Below are positions 8,525 through 16,425 of a stretch of DNA of 64,000 nucleotides, in pieces. Every line of letters begins with the position of its first letter. Positions within the stretch are counted from its first letter, which is position 1. Source of the DNA: Actinoplanes campanulatus (lineage in GTDB: Bacteria > Actinomycetota > Actinomycetes > Mycobacteriales > Micromonosporaceae); NCBI RefSeq assembly GCF_014647795.1, contig NZ_BMPW01000005.1:186001-250000 (forward strand), written 5' to 3'. The translations under genes were made by a program, and so were the position numbers. The notes under the pieces were generated by a model. It saw only the letters and a list, made by a program, of their open reading frames with translations, was not told the DNA's origin and did no database searches.

Positions 8525-9319
8525 GTGCGGATCGCGAGTGTGAACGCCTGGGGTGGGGCGATGGCCGATGAGCTGCTCACGTGGCTGCCCGGCAGCGGAG
8601 CGGACGTCGTCTGCCTCCAGGAGGTGACACGGACCCCGGGGCTGAGCGGCTGGACCCGCTTCGCCGACGCGGAACGCTCCCTGCCCCAGCGTGCCGATCT
8701 CTTCGAGGACGTACGCCGGATGCTGCCCCGCCATCAGGGCTGTTTCGCGGCCAGCGACTCCGGGCCGGTGCACGACGGCACGGGCGCCCGCCACCGGCAG
8801 GACTTCGGTCTGGCCACCCTGGTCGCCGAGGACCTGACCGTGTGCGGCCTCGACGCCACCTTCGTGCATGGACGGTTCACCGACCACGACGAGTGGCCGT
8901 CCGGGGACCGGCCCCGCATCGCGCTGGCCGTGCGGACCGTGGCCCACGACAGCGGCCGGTCCGTCTGGGTGGTGCAGGTGCACGGGCTGCGCGACCCCGA
9001 CGGCAAGGGCGACACCCCGGCCCGCCGGCGGCAGGCCGATCGGCTCGCGGCCCTCGTACGCCGGCTTCGTGGTCCTGAGGATCTTGTAGTGGTCTGCGGT
9101 GACCTGAACCTGCTGCCCGGCAGTGAGACCTTCGCCGTGCTGGCGGAAACCGGGCTGACCGACCTGGTTCGCGACGCCGACACCCGCACGTCGCGCTACC
9201 CCAAGCCGGTCCGCCACGCGAGCTACCTGCTGATCTCCGACGTGACCGCGGTCAAGCGGTTCGAGGTCCTGGCCGAGCCGGAGGTCTCCGACCATCGTGC
9301 GCTGATTCTCGACATCTGA
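8525..9319 (+). CDS. Endonuclease/exonuclease/phosphatase family hydrolase
   Basis: The 264-residue product has the metal-dependent EEP fold signatures in order: IASVNAWG (Asn), VVCLQEVTR (Glu), VVQVHGLRD (His), VVCGDLNLLPGS (Asp-Asn) and the terminal VSDHRALIL (Asp-His). It could act on DNA, nucleotides, or phosphodiesters of lipids or sugars; the substrate cannot be told. There is no signal peptide. A GTG start at 8525 is preceded by GGGAAGG. It is transcribed away from gpsA. Confidence 0.88.
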   Translation: MRIASVNAWGGAMADELLTWLPGSGADVVCLQEVTRTPGLSGWTRFADAERSLPQRADLFEDVRRMLPRHQGCFAASDSGPVHDGTGARHRQDFGLATLVAEDLTVCGLDATFVHGRFTDHDEWPSGDRPRIALAVRTVAHDSGRSVWVVQVHGLRDPDGKGDTPARRRQADRLAALVRRLRGPEDLVVVCGDLNLLPGSETFAVLAETGLTDLVRDADTRTSRYPKPVRHASYLLISDVTAVKRFEVLAEPEVSDHRALILDI

Positions 9320-9340
9320 CGAGGCGGGGTCAAGATCCGG

Positions 9341-10270
9341 TCAGGGCACCAGCACGAGGCGGTCGCCGGTGTCGGCGGCGGTCCACGCCCGGCTGATGTC
9401 GGCGAGCGGCACGGCCTTCGCCCGTACCTCGATGGTGTCCCCGGCGATCGCGGCCGCGAGTTGCGGCAGCTCGGCGAGGAAGTCGCGGGCCGGCACCGAG
9501 CCGATGCCGCTGCCGATGATCTCCAGCCGGGCGGCTCGCAGCACCGCCGACGGGATCGGCGCGTCCCCGCCGGCCATGGACCCGATCTGGATCCAGGTCA
9601 GCGGCACGGTGCGGTCGGCGCGCGTGGTGAGCATCGGGATCATCGCGCCGGCGGCGGGCTCACCCCACACGTAGTCGAGGACGACGTCGACGTCCGCCGC
9701 GCGGTGGATCTCGTCGAACGTGCAGGTCTCGTCGGCGCCGAGCGCGGTGAGGGCGGCCAGGCGGGACGCGTCGCGCCCGGCGGCGATCACGTGGCCGGCG
9801 CCGAACAGTTTCGCGATCTGGATCGCCATCCGCCCGGCGTTGCCGGTGGCGCCGATGATCAGGACCCGCTGGCCCGGCCGGAACGCGATGCGCCGGCGCA
9901 GGGTCACCCACGAGGACATTCCCGGGTTCATCGCCGCGGCGATCCGGACCGGGTCGGCACCTTCCGGCAGGAGCACACTTCGGCGTACGTCGATGACGGT
10001 CCGATCGGCGAAGGTGCCGAGGCTGGTGTCGTCGAGGACCGCGTAGCGCAACCGGCCGGCCGGGTCCCGGACGACCCCGTCGACGCCGGGGACCAGCGGG
10101 AACACGCCGTTGCTGCTGTAGTGCGCCCCGGTGGCCTTGGACCGGGTCAGGTGGTGCAGGCCGGCCGCGAGCACCTCGACGACCATCTCTCCGTCACCGG
10201 TGGTGGCCGGATCCGGGTGGTCGCGGTAGGCGGGCGGGGCGTCGAACGAGGAGAGGACTGCGGCGCGCAT
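9341..10270 (-). CDS. Quinone-oxidoreductase-like medium-chain dehydrogenase
   Basis: This 309-residue zinc-free MDR protein has a GroES-like N-terminal domain and a Rossmann domain with the loop VLIIGATGNAGRMAIQIAK near residue 145, typical of NADPH:quinone reductase-like enzymes that act on reactive carbonyls or quinones. It starts with GGAGG four bases before the ATG at 10270. It is divergent from a MarR regulator, with two shared operator sites in the 81-base gap, so it is most likely the repressed target of that regulator. Confidence 0.9.
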   Translation of the reverse strand: MRAAVLSSFDAPPAYRDHPDPATTGDGEMVVEVLAAGLHHLTRSKATGAHYSSNGVFPLVPGVDGVVRDPAGRLRYAVLDDTSLGTFADRTVIDVRRSVLLPEGADPVRIAAAMNPGMSSWVTLRRRIAFRPGQRVLIIGATGNAGRMAIQIAKLFGAGHVIAAGRDASRLAALTALGADETCTFDEIHRAADVDVVLDYVWGEPAAGAMIPMLTTRADRTVPLTWIQIGSMAGGDAPIPSAVLRAARLEIIGSGIGSVPARDFLAELPQLAAAIAGDTIEVRAKAVPLADISRAWTAADTGDRLVLVP

Positions 10271-10284
10271 GGGAACCTCCGGAG

Positions 10285-10333
10285 ATGGTTTGTATTACCA
10301 ACGACCTCCAGAATGGTTGGGATTGCCAACCAT
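10285..10333. promoter_or_regulatory. Two MarR-type operators in the MDR/marR divergent region
   Basis: Site 1 (10285-10302, ATGGTTTGTATTACCAAC) and site 2 (10313-10333, ATGGTTGG-GATTG-CCAACCAT, perfect eight-base arms) share the core TGGTT...ATT.CCAAC. They begin 28 bases apart. Site 2 covers the -35 region (TTGGGA, 10317-10322) of the marR promoter whose -10 is TAGGAT (10340-10345). Confidence 0.75.
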
Positions 10334-10351
10334 GTCAACTAGGATGGCGTC

Positions 10352-10777
10352 ATGACTTCCGAGGACTCCGTGGACGCGCTTCTCGACGCCCTGGTCCGCT
10401 ACACCTTCCAGGTGACCGGCGTGCTCACCCGCATCGGCGCCGCGAACGACCTGTCCCTCACCCAGCTACGGGTGTTCGGCATCCTGCGCGACCGGCGTCC
10501 CCGCGTCACCGAGCTCGCCGCCTACCTGGGCCTCGACAAGTCCACGATGTCCGGCCTGATCGACCGCGCCGAACGCCGCGGCCTGCTCGCCCGGGAGAAG
10601 AACCCGAACGACGGCCGCGTCGTCGACGTGTTCCTCACCCCGGCCGGCCACGAGCTGACCCAGCGGCTGTACGGCGAGGCCCGCGCCATCCTCGCCCCCG
10701 ACCTGGACCGGCTGCGCCCCGACCAGCGCGAACAGCTCCTCGCCCTGATGAGGCCGCTCCTCGAACCGGACTCCTGA
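10352..10777 (+). CDS. MarR family transcriptional regulator
   Basis: A 141-residue winged-helix repressor. The recognition region reads VTELAAYLGLDKSTMSGLIDRAERRGLLAR, followed by the wing PNDGRVVDVFLT, both standard for MarR proteins, flanked by dimerisation helices. It probably represses itself and the divergent MDR oxidoreductase through the two palindromes at 10285-10333 until a phenolic or oxidant ligand binds. No Shine-Dalgarno precedes the ATG; TAGGAT ends six bases upstream, so the mRNA is probably leaderless. Confidence 0.92.
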   Translation: MTSEDSVDALLDALVRYTFQVTGVLTRIGAANDLSLTQLRVFGILRDRRPRVTELAAYLGLDKSTMSGLIDRAERRGLLAREKNPNDGRVVDVFLTPAGHELTQRLYGEARAILAPDLDRLRPDQREQLLALMRPLLEPDS

Positions 10778-10827
10778 CCTTCCCGTACGCTCGCGGAGCG
10801 TTATCGGGCCTCGGCGAGAGGAGCGGC

Positions 10828-11586
10828 ATGCTGGAGTTTCTCGAGACGATGCACCCGGGCTGGTTCACCCTGCTCGCCCTGGCGGAGAACGCCCTGCTGG
10901 TCGGCGTGGGCGCGCTGCTCGGGCACGTGGCGCTGCGGCTGCCCGGCGCGCGGCGGCTCACCCCGGACCCCGGTCCGGTGAGCGGACAGGAGCTCGCGCT
11001 GGTGGCCAGCACCACCGTCCTGAACACGGCGGTCACCGTCGCCGGGTGGTGGCTGTGGAAGGCCGGCGTCATCGTCCTGGCCACCGATCTCGGCCTGGGG
11101 ACGCTCGTCGAGCTGCTCGCCCTGGTCATGGTGATGGACGTGCTGATGTACGCCGGGCACGCGACCGTCCACCTTCGAGCGCTGTTCCCGTGGGTGCACC
11201 GGCTGCACCACGTCTTTGCCGACGCCCGCCCGATCACCCTGTTCGCGCTGCACCCGTTCGAGGCGATCGGCTTCGGGGCGATGTGGCTGGTGGTCCTGGC
11301 CGTCCACCCGTTCTCGATCCCGGCTCTGGCCGCCTACACGGCGCTCAACCTCATCTTCGGCATCCTGGGCCACCTGGGCGTGGAACCGTTGCCCCAGCGG
11401 GTCCGCGGCAATGTGGTCTTCCGGTGGATCGCCACCCCCACCATGCACGTCGGACATCACGCCGAGCCGCGCTGGAACCTGGGCTTCTACACCACCGTCT
11501 GGGACCGCCTGTTCCACACCCTGGAACCCGGCTACGACCTCCGCCGCACCGCCGCCGTCCCCGAGCCCTACCGCCTCACCACGTAG
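10828..11586 (+). CDS. Fatty acid hydroxylase / sterol desaturase family membrane enzyme
   Basis: This 252-residue integral membrane di-iron protein has hydrophobic helices around residues 10-32, 52-76, 80-105 and 137-170 and the histidine clusters of the family: HATVH (HX3H), HRLHH (HX2HH), HPFEA and HVGHH (HX2HH). It should hydroxylate or desaturate a lipid such as a fatty acid, sterol or carotenoid at the membrane. The ATG at 10828 has GAGAGGAG upstream. It follows marR by 50 bases but has no evident functional link to it. Its stop lies one base from that of the convergent phosphatase gene. Confidence 0.88.
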   Translation: MLEFLETMHPGWFTLLALAENALLVGVGALLGHVALRLPGARRLTPDPGPVSGQELALVASTTVLNTAVTVAGWWLWKAGVIVLATDLGLGTLVELLALVMVMDVLMYAGHATVHLRALFPWVHRLHHVFADARPITLFALHPFEAIGFGAMWLVVLAVHPFSIPALAAYTALNLIFGILGHLGVEPLPQRVRGNVVFRWIATPTMHVGHHAEPRWNLGFYTTVWDRLFHTLEPGYDLRRTAAVPEPYRLTT

Positions 11587-11587
11587 C

Positions 11588-12364
11588 TCAGGCGGCGGCG
11601 CGGACCCGCTCGGCGAGGGCGTCCCACAGGGCCGGGGCGGCGCCGATGGTCAGCTCGGTGGAGAAGTCCGGTCCGTGCCCGCCGAGTGTCACCCCGGCCT
11701 CGCGCGCGATCAGGGCGCCGGCGGCGATGTCCCACAGGTTCGTGTCCAGGGCGACGCCACCGTCCAGCCGCCCGGCGGCCTGGTAGACCAGGTTCAGCGC
11801 GGCCGGGATCCGGCGGATGTCGCCGACCACCGGCAGCAGCTCGCGGATCAGCTTGCCGGTGCGTTCCTTGGTCTTCGGGTTCGGCTGGAAACTGACACCG
11901 ACTAGCGATTCGGCCAGCGGCGGCCCGCTCGACACCGACATCGGCTGCCCGTTGAGGAACGCCCCACCACCGTCGACCGCGCTGAACGTCTCGTTTCCGG
12001 CGGGGTCGTGCACCACCGCCATCCGCGGCTGCTCCCCCTGGTAGAGCGCGATACAGACCGACCACGGCCCGGTACGGCTGACGTAGTTCCGCGTGCCGTC
12101 CAGCGGATCGACGACCCACATCCAGCCGCTCCCACCGGACCGCCCGTGCCCCTCCTCCGCCTGGATCGTGTCGTCCGGCCAGGCCGCGAGGATCGCGTCG
12201 ACGATGAGGCGCTCGCTGGCGATGTCGACGTCCGAGACGACATCGTTGGCGTGCGCCTTGGGCGCACCCATCTTCAGCGTGTCGCGCCGCTCCATCTGAA
12301 GCCGCCCGGCACGGACCGCCAGGTCGACGACAAGGTCCCGGGCCGCGTCCAGATCTCGGTTCAC
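11588..12364 (-). CDS. Inositol monophosphatase family protein
   Basis: The 258-residue protein carries the metal-binding signature of the Li-sensitive phosphatases: AEEGHG (Glu), WVVDPLDGTRNYVS (Asp, Asp) and the late LWDIAAGALIAREAG (Asp). It would hydrolyse a phosphomonoester such as inositol 1-phosphate, histidinol phosphate or fructose bisphosphate; sequence alone does not decide. The gene is 76 bases downstream of the large propeller-like gene on the same strand, with a hairpin (12385-12407) in the gap. Confidence 0.9.
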   Translation of the reverse strand: MNRDLDAARDLVVDLAVRAGRLQMERRDTLKMGAPKAHANDVVSDVDIASERLIVDAILAAWPDDTIQAEEGHGRSGGSGWMWVVDPLDGTRNYVSRTGPWSVCIALYQGEQPRMAVVHDPAGNETFSAVDGGGAFLNGQPMSVSSGPPLAESLVGVSFQPNPKTKERTGKLIRELLPVVGDIRRIPAALNLVYQAAGRLDGGVALDTNLWDIAAGALIAREAGVTLGGHGPDFSTELTIGAAPALWDALAERVRAAA

Positions 12365-12440
12365 CTCCGGAACGCTATCCGATCCCCGGCGGCGGCATCC
12401 CGCCGGGAAAACATTCCCTGATCTTCGCGCGGCGGCGGTG

Positions 12441-14456
12441 TCACCGGTCGTCGGGGACCGGGGACGGGCTGCCGGTGCGACCCAGATGGTTGGCTTCGAG
12501 GATGTCCAGCAGTATTCCGGCCTGTTTCCGCAGGACCGGGCTGCGGCGGGCGGCCGCCAGCGTCTTGTGGTCGGCCGCGGTTGCCTCGGACATCGGCCGG
12601 CGGGCCAGGTCGGCGAGGGCCACCGCGGAGGCGAGGACGACGTCGACCCGGTCGGCGCGCCCGGCCGCGTGCGACCCGTTCGCCGCGCCCCACAGCAGCG
12701 ACTCCCCGCGCATGCCGTCGAGACCGCCGGGCCGGTTCAGCGGCTGCAAGGTATCGGCGTCCAGATAACGGAAGCCGCGGCCGCGGCCGTCGACGAGGAC
12801 GGCATCGCGGTACGGCACCCAGGCGAGCTGGCCGCTGACGACATCCGTGCTGCCGCCCTGTTCCAGACGCCCACCGTTGATCAGCCAGCGGGTGGTCCGG
12901 CGGTCATCGCTGGTGAAGACCTGATCGCCTGCGCCGAGGCAGAGCGCCTGTGGGACGTGAGTGTCGATCTCCGAGACCGCCAGGCCACGCAACCGGTTTC
13001 CCCGGGCCAGTTCGGCCACCATGATCCGGGCGTCGGAGAACGCCACCCGCCGCCGCAGTGGATCGGTGGCCAGAAGCCGGCCGATCGACCGGTCCGCGGC
13101 CCACGCCGGCGCGCCCCGTGGCACGGTGATGTTCGGTGGCCGGAACACGGGTGGGCCGTTGCGACGCGCCAGCATCAACCGGTTCGTCCCCCAATTCGGG
13201 CCGAACTGCGACAGCGTGATCTGCGTGGCCCCGTCCACGGTGACGGGCAGCAGCAGATGCGGCTGGCCCGGCACCGCCCGCCCGGTACGCCGGCCCCCGT
13301 CGATACGCCAGAGCGTGGAACGCGCCGGATCGCCGTCCGGCCACCGCTCGCTGACGATCGGCCGATGACCCTCGAAGGAGACCGGCGCCCAACCGTGGAG
13401 GTCGAGCGGGTACTCGGCGGGCGGCGTACCCCTCTCGAGGTCGAAGACCCAGAGCCGTTTACCGACCGCGAGGGTGACCACCGCCAGCATCCGGTCATCG
13501 GTGCTGAAAGCGCCGTGCACCACCAACCCGCTGACGGGCAGCGTGCGCGGCCCGTCGAGCGTCTCGATCCCGTCGTGCAGCCGCTGCTCATCCACCGTGC
13601 GCAGCAGCGCATGGAGTTCGGCGTCCGCGCTGCCGGGCGGCCGCCAGTCCGGATCGGCCCTCCGCAGCGCCATGACGGCGTCGGCCGGCGGCAGATCCCG
13701 GGCCAGCCGCCACAATCCGTCCCAGTCACGGTCCTCGGCCAGGCGATGGGAGAGAAAGGCGACTTCGTCGCGATCCATGCGTACGCCGGTGAGCGCCGCA
13801 CCCATCGTTCGCACCGGGTTGACGTCGCCGAATCGCGGCATGGCGTCCCGCAGCGCCGGCCGCAGATCCGGCCGCTCCCGATAGGCCCGCACGAGCAGCC
13901 GCTGGTCCGGGTCGAGTTCCCAGTAGTCCTGCTGCCGGCCGGTCAGCAGCAGGTAGGCGGCGTGCACCGACGGTTCGATGGGCGCCAGACGGTGGTCGTT
14001 CAGGAGGGCGAGGACGTCGTCCCGGCCGACGGCGGCCAGGCAGACGTCGTCGATCCACAGGTTCTCGCCGAGTTCGAGGATCCGCCCGCGCGCGATGCGG
14101 GAGATCGGATGCCCCGTCATTTCCGCCGCGTGCACGATCCCGGTGGCCGACCAGCCGATCTCCGGGTCGTCCAGGGCGGCGAGACTCAGGCGGTGCACCA
14201 GGTCCGCGCCGCGGATTCCGGTGTTCAACGCGGATCCTGGATCGGCCGGCCGCCGCCACCGTTGCAGTGCAGCCCACCACCGCGGATTACCGTCGCAGAG
14301 CCAGGCCTCCCACACGGCGTCGACGGCGATCTGCGAGCCGTGGTCCCCGGCCCGGGTCAACCGCGCGGACGGATACGCCATCCGCCAGGCCCGGACACCG
14401 TCGTTCGCCCGGATCACCACCGTCCGGGCGTAGGTGCGCAACTCGTCGGCATTCAA
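12441..14456 (-). CDS. Large hypothetical protein with propeller-like C-terminal half
   Basis: About 671 residues from a TTG at 14456; the frame is open further to 14585, so the start is uncertain. The N-terminal third is helical (ELRTYARTVVIRANDGVRAW, then WEAWLCDGNPRWWAALQRW, resembling helical repeat or STAND-associated proteins). From about residue 310 on, short beta repeats with WD-like endings appear (RLWVFDLERG, STLWRIDGG, TRWLINGG), suggesting a beta-propeller. There is no signal peptide or membrane helix. It is divergent from a truncated BTAD regulator, and the two may work together. I do not recognise a named family. Confidence 0.7.
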   Translation of the reverse strand: MNADELRTYARTVVIRANDGVRAWRMAYPSARLTRAGDHGSQIAVDAVWEAWLCDGNPRWWAALQRWRRPADPGSALNTGIRGADLVHRLSLAALDDPEIGWSATGIVHAAEMTGHPISRIARGRILELGENLWIDDVCLAAVGRDDVLALLNDHRLAPIEPSVHAAYLLLTGRQQDYWELDPDQRLLVRAYRERPDLRPALRDAMPRFGDVNPVRTMGAALTGVRMDRDEVAFLSHRLAEDRDWDGLWRLARDLPPADAVMALRRADPDWRPPGSADAELHALLRTVDEQRLHDGIETLDGPRTLPVSGLVVHGAFSTDDRMLAVVTLAVGKRLWVFDLERGTPPAEYPLDLHGWAPVSFEGHRPIVSERWPDGDPARSTLWRIDGGRRTGRAVPGQPHLLLPVTVDGATQITLSQFGPNWGTNRLMLARRNGPPVFRPPNITVPRGAPAWAADRSIGRLLATDPLRRRVAFSDARIMVAELARGNRLRGLAVSEIDTHVPQALCLGAGDQVFTSDDRRTTRWLINGGRLEQGGSTDVVSGQLAWVPYRDAVLVDGRGRGFRYLDADTLQPLNRPGGLDGMRGESLLWGAANGSHAAGRADRVDVVLASAVALADLARRPMSEATAADHKTLAAARRSPVLRKQAGILLDILEANHLGRTGSPSPVPDDR

Positions 14457-14559
14457 GACTCGATGGTCGCCCGCCCGGTCAACCCCGCCGCCGCCGGCCG
14501 TCGTTATGCTGCTCGTGACCTGCCGTAACGCCACGGCGGGGAACCTGGGGGTAAGGCAC

Positions 14560-15297
14560 ATGATCGACGGCTCGTCCGCCGGCACACTGCGGTTCGAGCT
14601 TCTCGGCCCGGTTCGCGCGTTCCGCGGCGACGATCCGGTGGACCTCGGGCCGCTCGTTCAGCGGGCGGTTCTCGCCGTTCTGCTGTTGCACGCCGACCGG
14701 CCGGTGCCGGTCCAGGAGATCGTCGCCGCGCTGTGGAACGGGGACCCGCCGGAGAACGGCGTCGACGTGGTGCAGCGGTGCATCGGCGGGCTGCGCCGCG
14801 CCCTCGATCCGGCACGTACGTCGTTGCTGACGTTCACGAACGAGGGATATGTGCTGCGGGTCGGCGAGAACACGCTCGACACCGGCCTCTTCCGGGCGGC
14901 GCTGGAGCAGGCCCGCGCCGAACATCGAACCGGAGACATCGGTACGGGCACCGACGACATCCGCCGTCACCTCAGCCTGTGGCAGGGTGAGCCGATGGCC
15001 GGGCTGACCGGGCGGGTGTTCGATTCCGCGCGCGCCCGCCTCAACGAGGAGCGCGCCACCGCCTCGGAACTGCTGGCAGTCCCCACCAGCACGGAACCAC
15101 CCCCGCCGGCACCCCCGGCGCCCACCAGGATCGAGCCGCCGCAGCCGCGATCACCAGCACCCACCCGGGTTCAGCCGGCGCGGCCGGAACCGCCGGCGCC
15201 CACCAGGATCGAGCCGCCGCGGGTGGCGGATCCCGCCTATCCGGAGGCCGTCGACCCGTGGGAGGGCCACGACCTCCTTCCCCCTCACTCGATCTGA
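14560..15297 (+). CDS. Truncated SARP/BTAD-type regulator with Pro-Thr-rich tail
   Basis: The 245-residue protein begins with an OmpR-type winged helix (LRFELLGPVRAF to YVLRVGENTLD), as in SARP activators, and runs into the first half of a BTAD domain (LFRAALEQARAEH ... LSLWQGEPMAGL ... ARLNEERATASELLA). The remaining BTAD, NB-ARC and TPR parts are absent. They are replaced by about 70 residues of low-complexity sequence with three APTR[IV][EQ]P units; the DNA holds a perfect 28-bp direct repeat (15115-15142, 15193-15220). GGGGGTAAGG precedes the ATG at 14560 and a possible -10 (TATGCT) lies at 14505. It may be a working minimal activator or a decayed one. Confidence 0.82.
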   Translation: MIDGSSAGTLRFELLGPVRAFRGDDPVDLGPLVQRAVLAVLLLHADRPVPVQEIVAALWNGDPPENGVDVVQRCIGGLRRALDPARTSLLTFTNEGYVLRVGENTLDTGLFRAALEQARAEHRTGDIGTGTDDIRRHLSLWQGEPMAGLTGRVFDSARARLNEERATASELLAVPTSTEPPPPAPPAPTRIEPPQPRSPAPTRVQPARPEPPAPTRIEPPRVADPAYPEAVDPWEGHDLLPPHSI

Positions 15298-15385
15298 GGT
15301 CGGCCAATAGTGGCGTGCCACAGCGGGTATCTCCTCCGTTATCGGGTGTAACAACGGTCCACCCACCGGCAGGGAGGAACCCGCA

Positions 15386-16309
15386 TTGACAGCCGCGAAA
15401 CCGAACCACCTGCGAGCACGGCGCCTACTGCTGGACCACCTGGACATACATCCCGGCCGAACCGTCGGCGACGACCTGGATCCGCTCGAGGCCGGAATCG
15501 TCGGCGACACCGACCACGCGGCCGGCGGCGACTCCTACCACCTCGGCAAGAGCCAGATCCGGGCGCGAGGGGGCCGCGACCGCTACTCGGTCGACGAGTC
15601 CCCCCGTGACCGCTCCGGCCTCGACGACCACGCGTCCGCCATGGACATCGGATTCTTCCGCCTCAAGACACCACGCGGCACCTTCGACCTCTACGACTTC
15701 AACGCCTGGCTGATCCCGCTCTGCAAAGCCGGCGACCCGGACACCCGCGACCTGCGTGAGGTCATCTACAGCCCGGACGGCCGGACGGTACGCCGTTGGG
15801 ACCGGCTGGGCCGGCGCACCACCGGAGACGACAGCCACCGCACCCACACCCACCTGTCCGAGCACCGTGACGCCGACGGCCACCGCATGGTCCGGCTGGC
15901 GACACGGTGGCTGCGCCACATCCAGCTGCTCCCCGAGGAGGACACCATGACCAAGGCCGAGTTCCTCGCGATGCTCAAGGACAAGGACGTCCGGGCCGCC
16001 CTCGCCGGCGCGATGCTCCAGACCGACGGACTGATCCCGGCGCCGCCCGGCAACAAGAACCCGGACGGCACCGCCAACACGCACTGGTCCCTCGCCTCGT
16101 ACGCCCAATGGACGTACCGCCATCTGATCGACGCCCGCACCGCGATCACCACCCTGGCGACCCGGGACCAGGTCGACGAGGTCGCGCTGGCGGGCGCGCT
16201 GGCCCCGATGCTCGCGGCCGCGCTGCCCGGCGACCGCGACGATCTGACCCCGGCCGAGCTGCAGCAGGCCATCGTCGGCGCTCTGCGCGAACTCGCCGGA
16301 AGCAGTTGA
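15386..16309 (+). CDS. Actinophage-type M15-like peptidase/endolysin-family protein
   Basis: A 307-residue protein resembling a family common in actinophages and actinomycete genomes. It has the order expected of an M15/LAS-type zinc site: SYHLGKSQIRA, DDHASAMDIGFF (His and Asp ligands), REVIYSPDGRTVRRWDR and SHRTHTHLSEH (His-x-His). The C-terminal 115 residues are helical with KAEFLAMLKDKDVRAAL and may bind the cell wall or a partner. There is no signal peptide. The TTG start at 15386 is unusual but is supported by AGGGAGGA (15371-15378) at correct spacing. No other phage gene is nearby, so it is a solitary relic or a domesticated hydrolase. Confidence 0.7.
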   Translation: MTAAKPNHLRARRLLLDHLDIHPGRTVGDDLDPLEAGIVGDTDHAAGGDSYHLGKSQIRARGGRDRYSVDESPRDRSGLDDHASAMDIGFFRLKTPRGTFDLYDFNAWLIPLCKAGDPDTRDLREVIYSPDGRTVRRWDRLGRRTTGDDSHRTHTHLSEHRDADGHRMVRLATRWLRHIQLLPEEDTMTKAEFLAMLKDKDVRAALAGAMLQTDGLIPAPPGNKNPDGTANTHWSLASYAQWTYRHLIDARTAITTLATRDQVDEVALAGALAPMLAAALPGDRDDLTPAELQQAIVGALRELAGSS

Positions 16310-16425
16310 CCGGAACGGGTCATCCTCCGGGGATGAGCCGGGTTTCGGCGTGGTCACCCGATCCTTTATCGACGGTTGCGGACGGAGGGCCCGTTCGGGC
16401 GCGTCGGTGAAAGCCGGGAGGTCAC

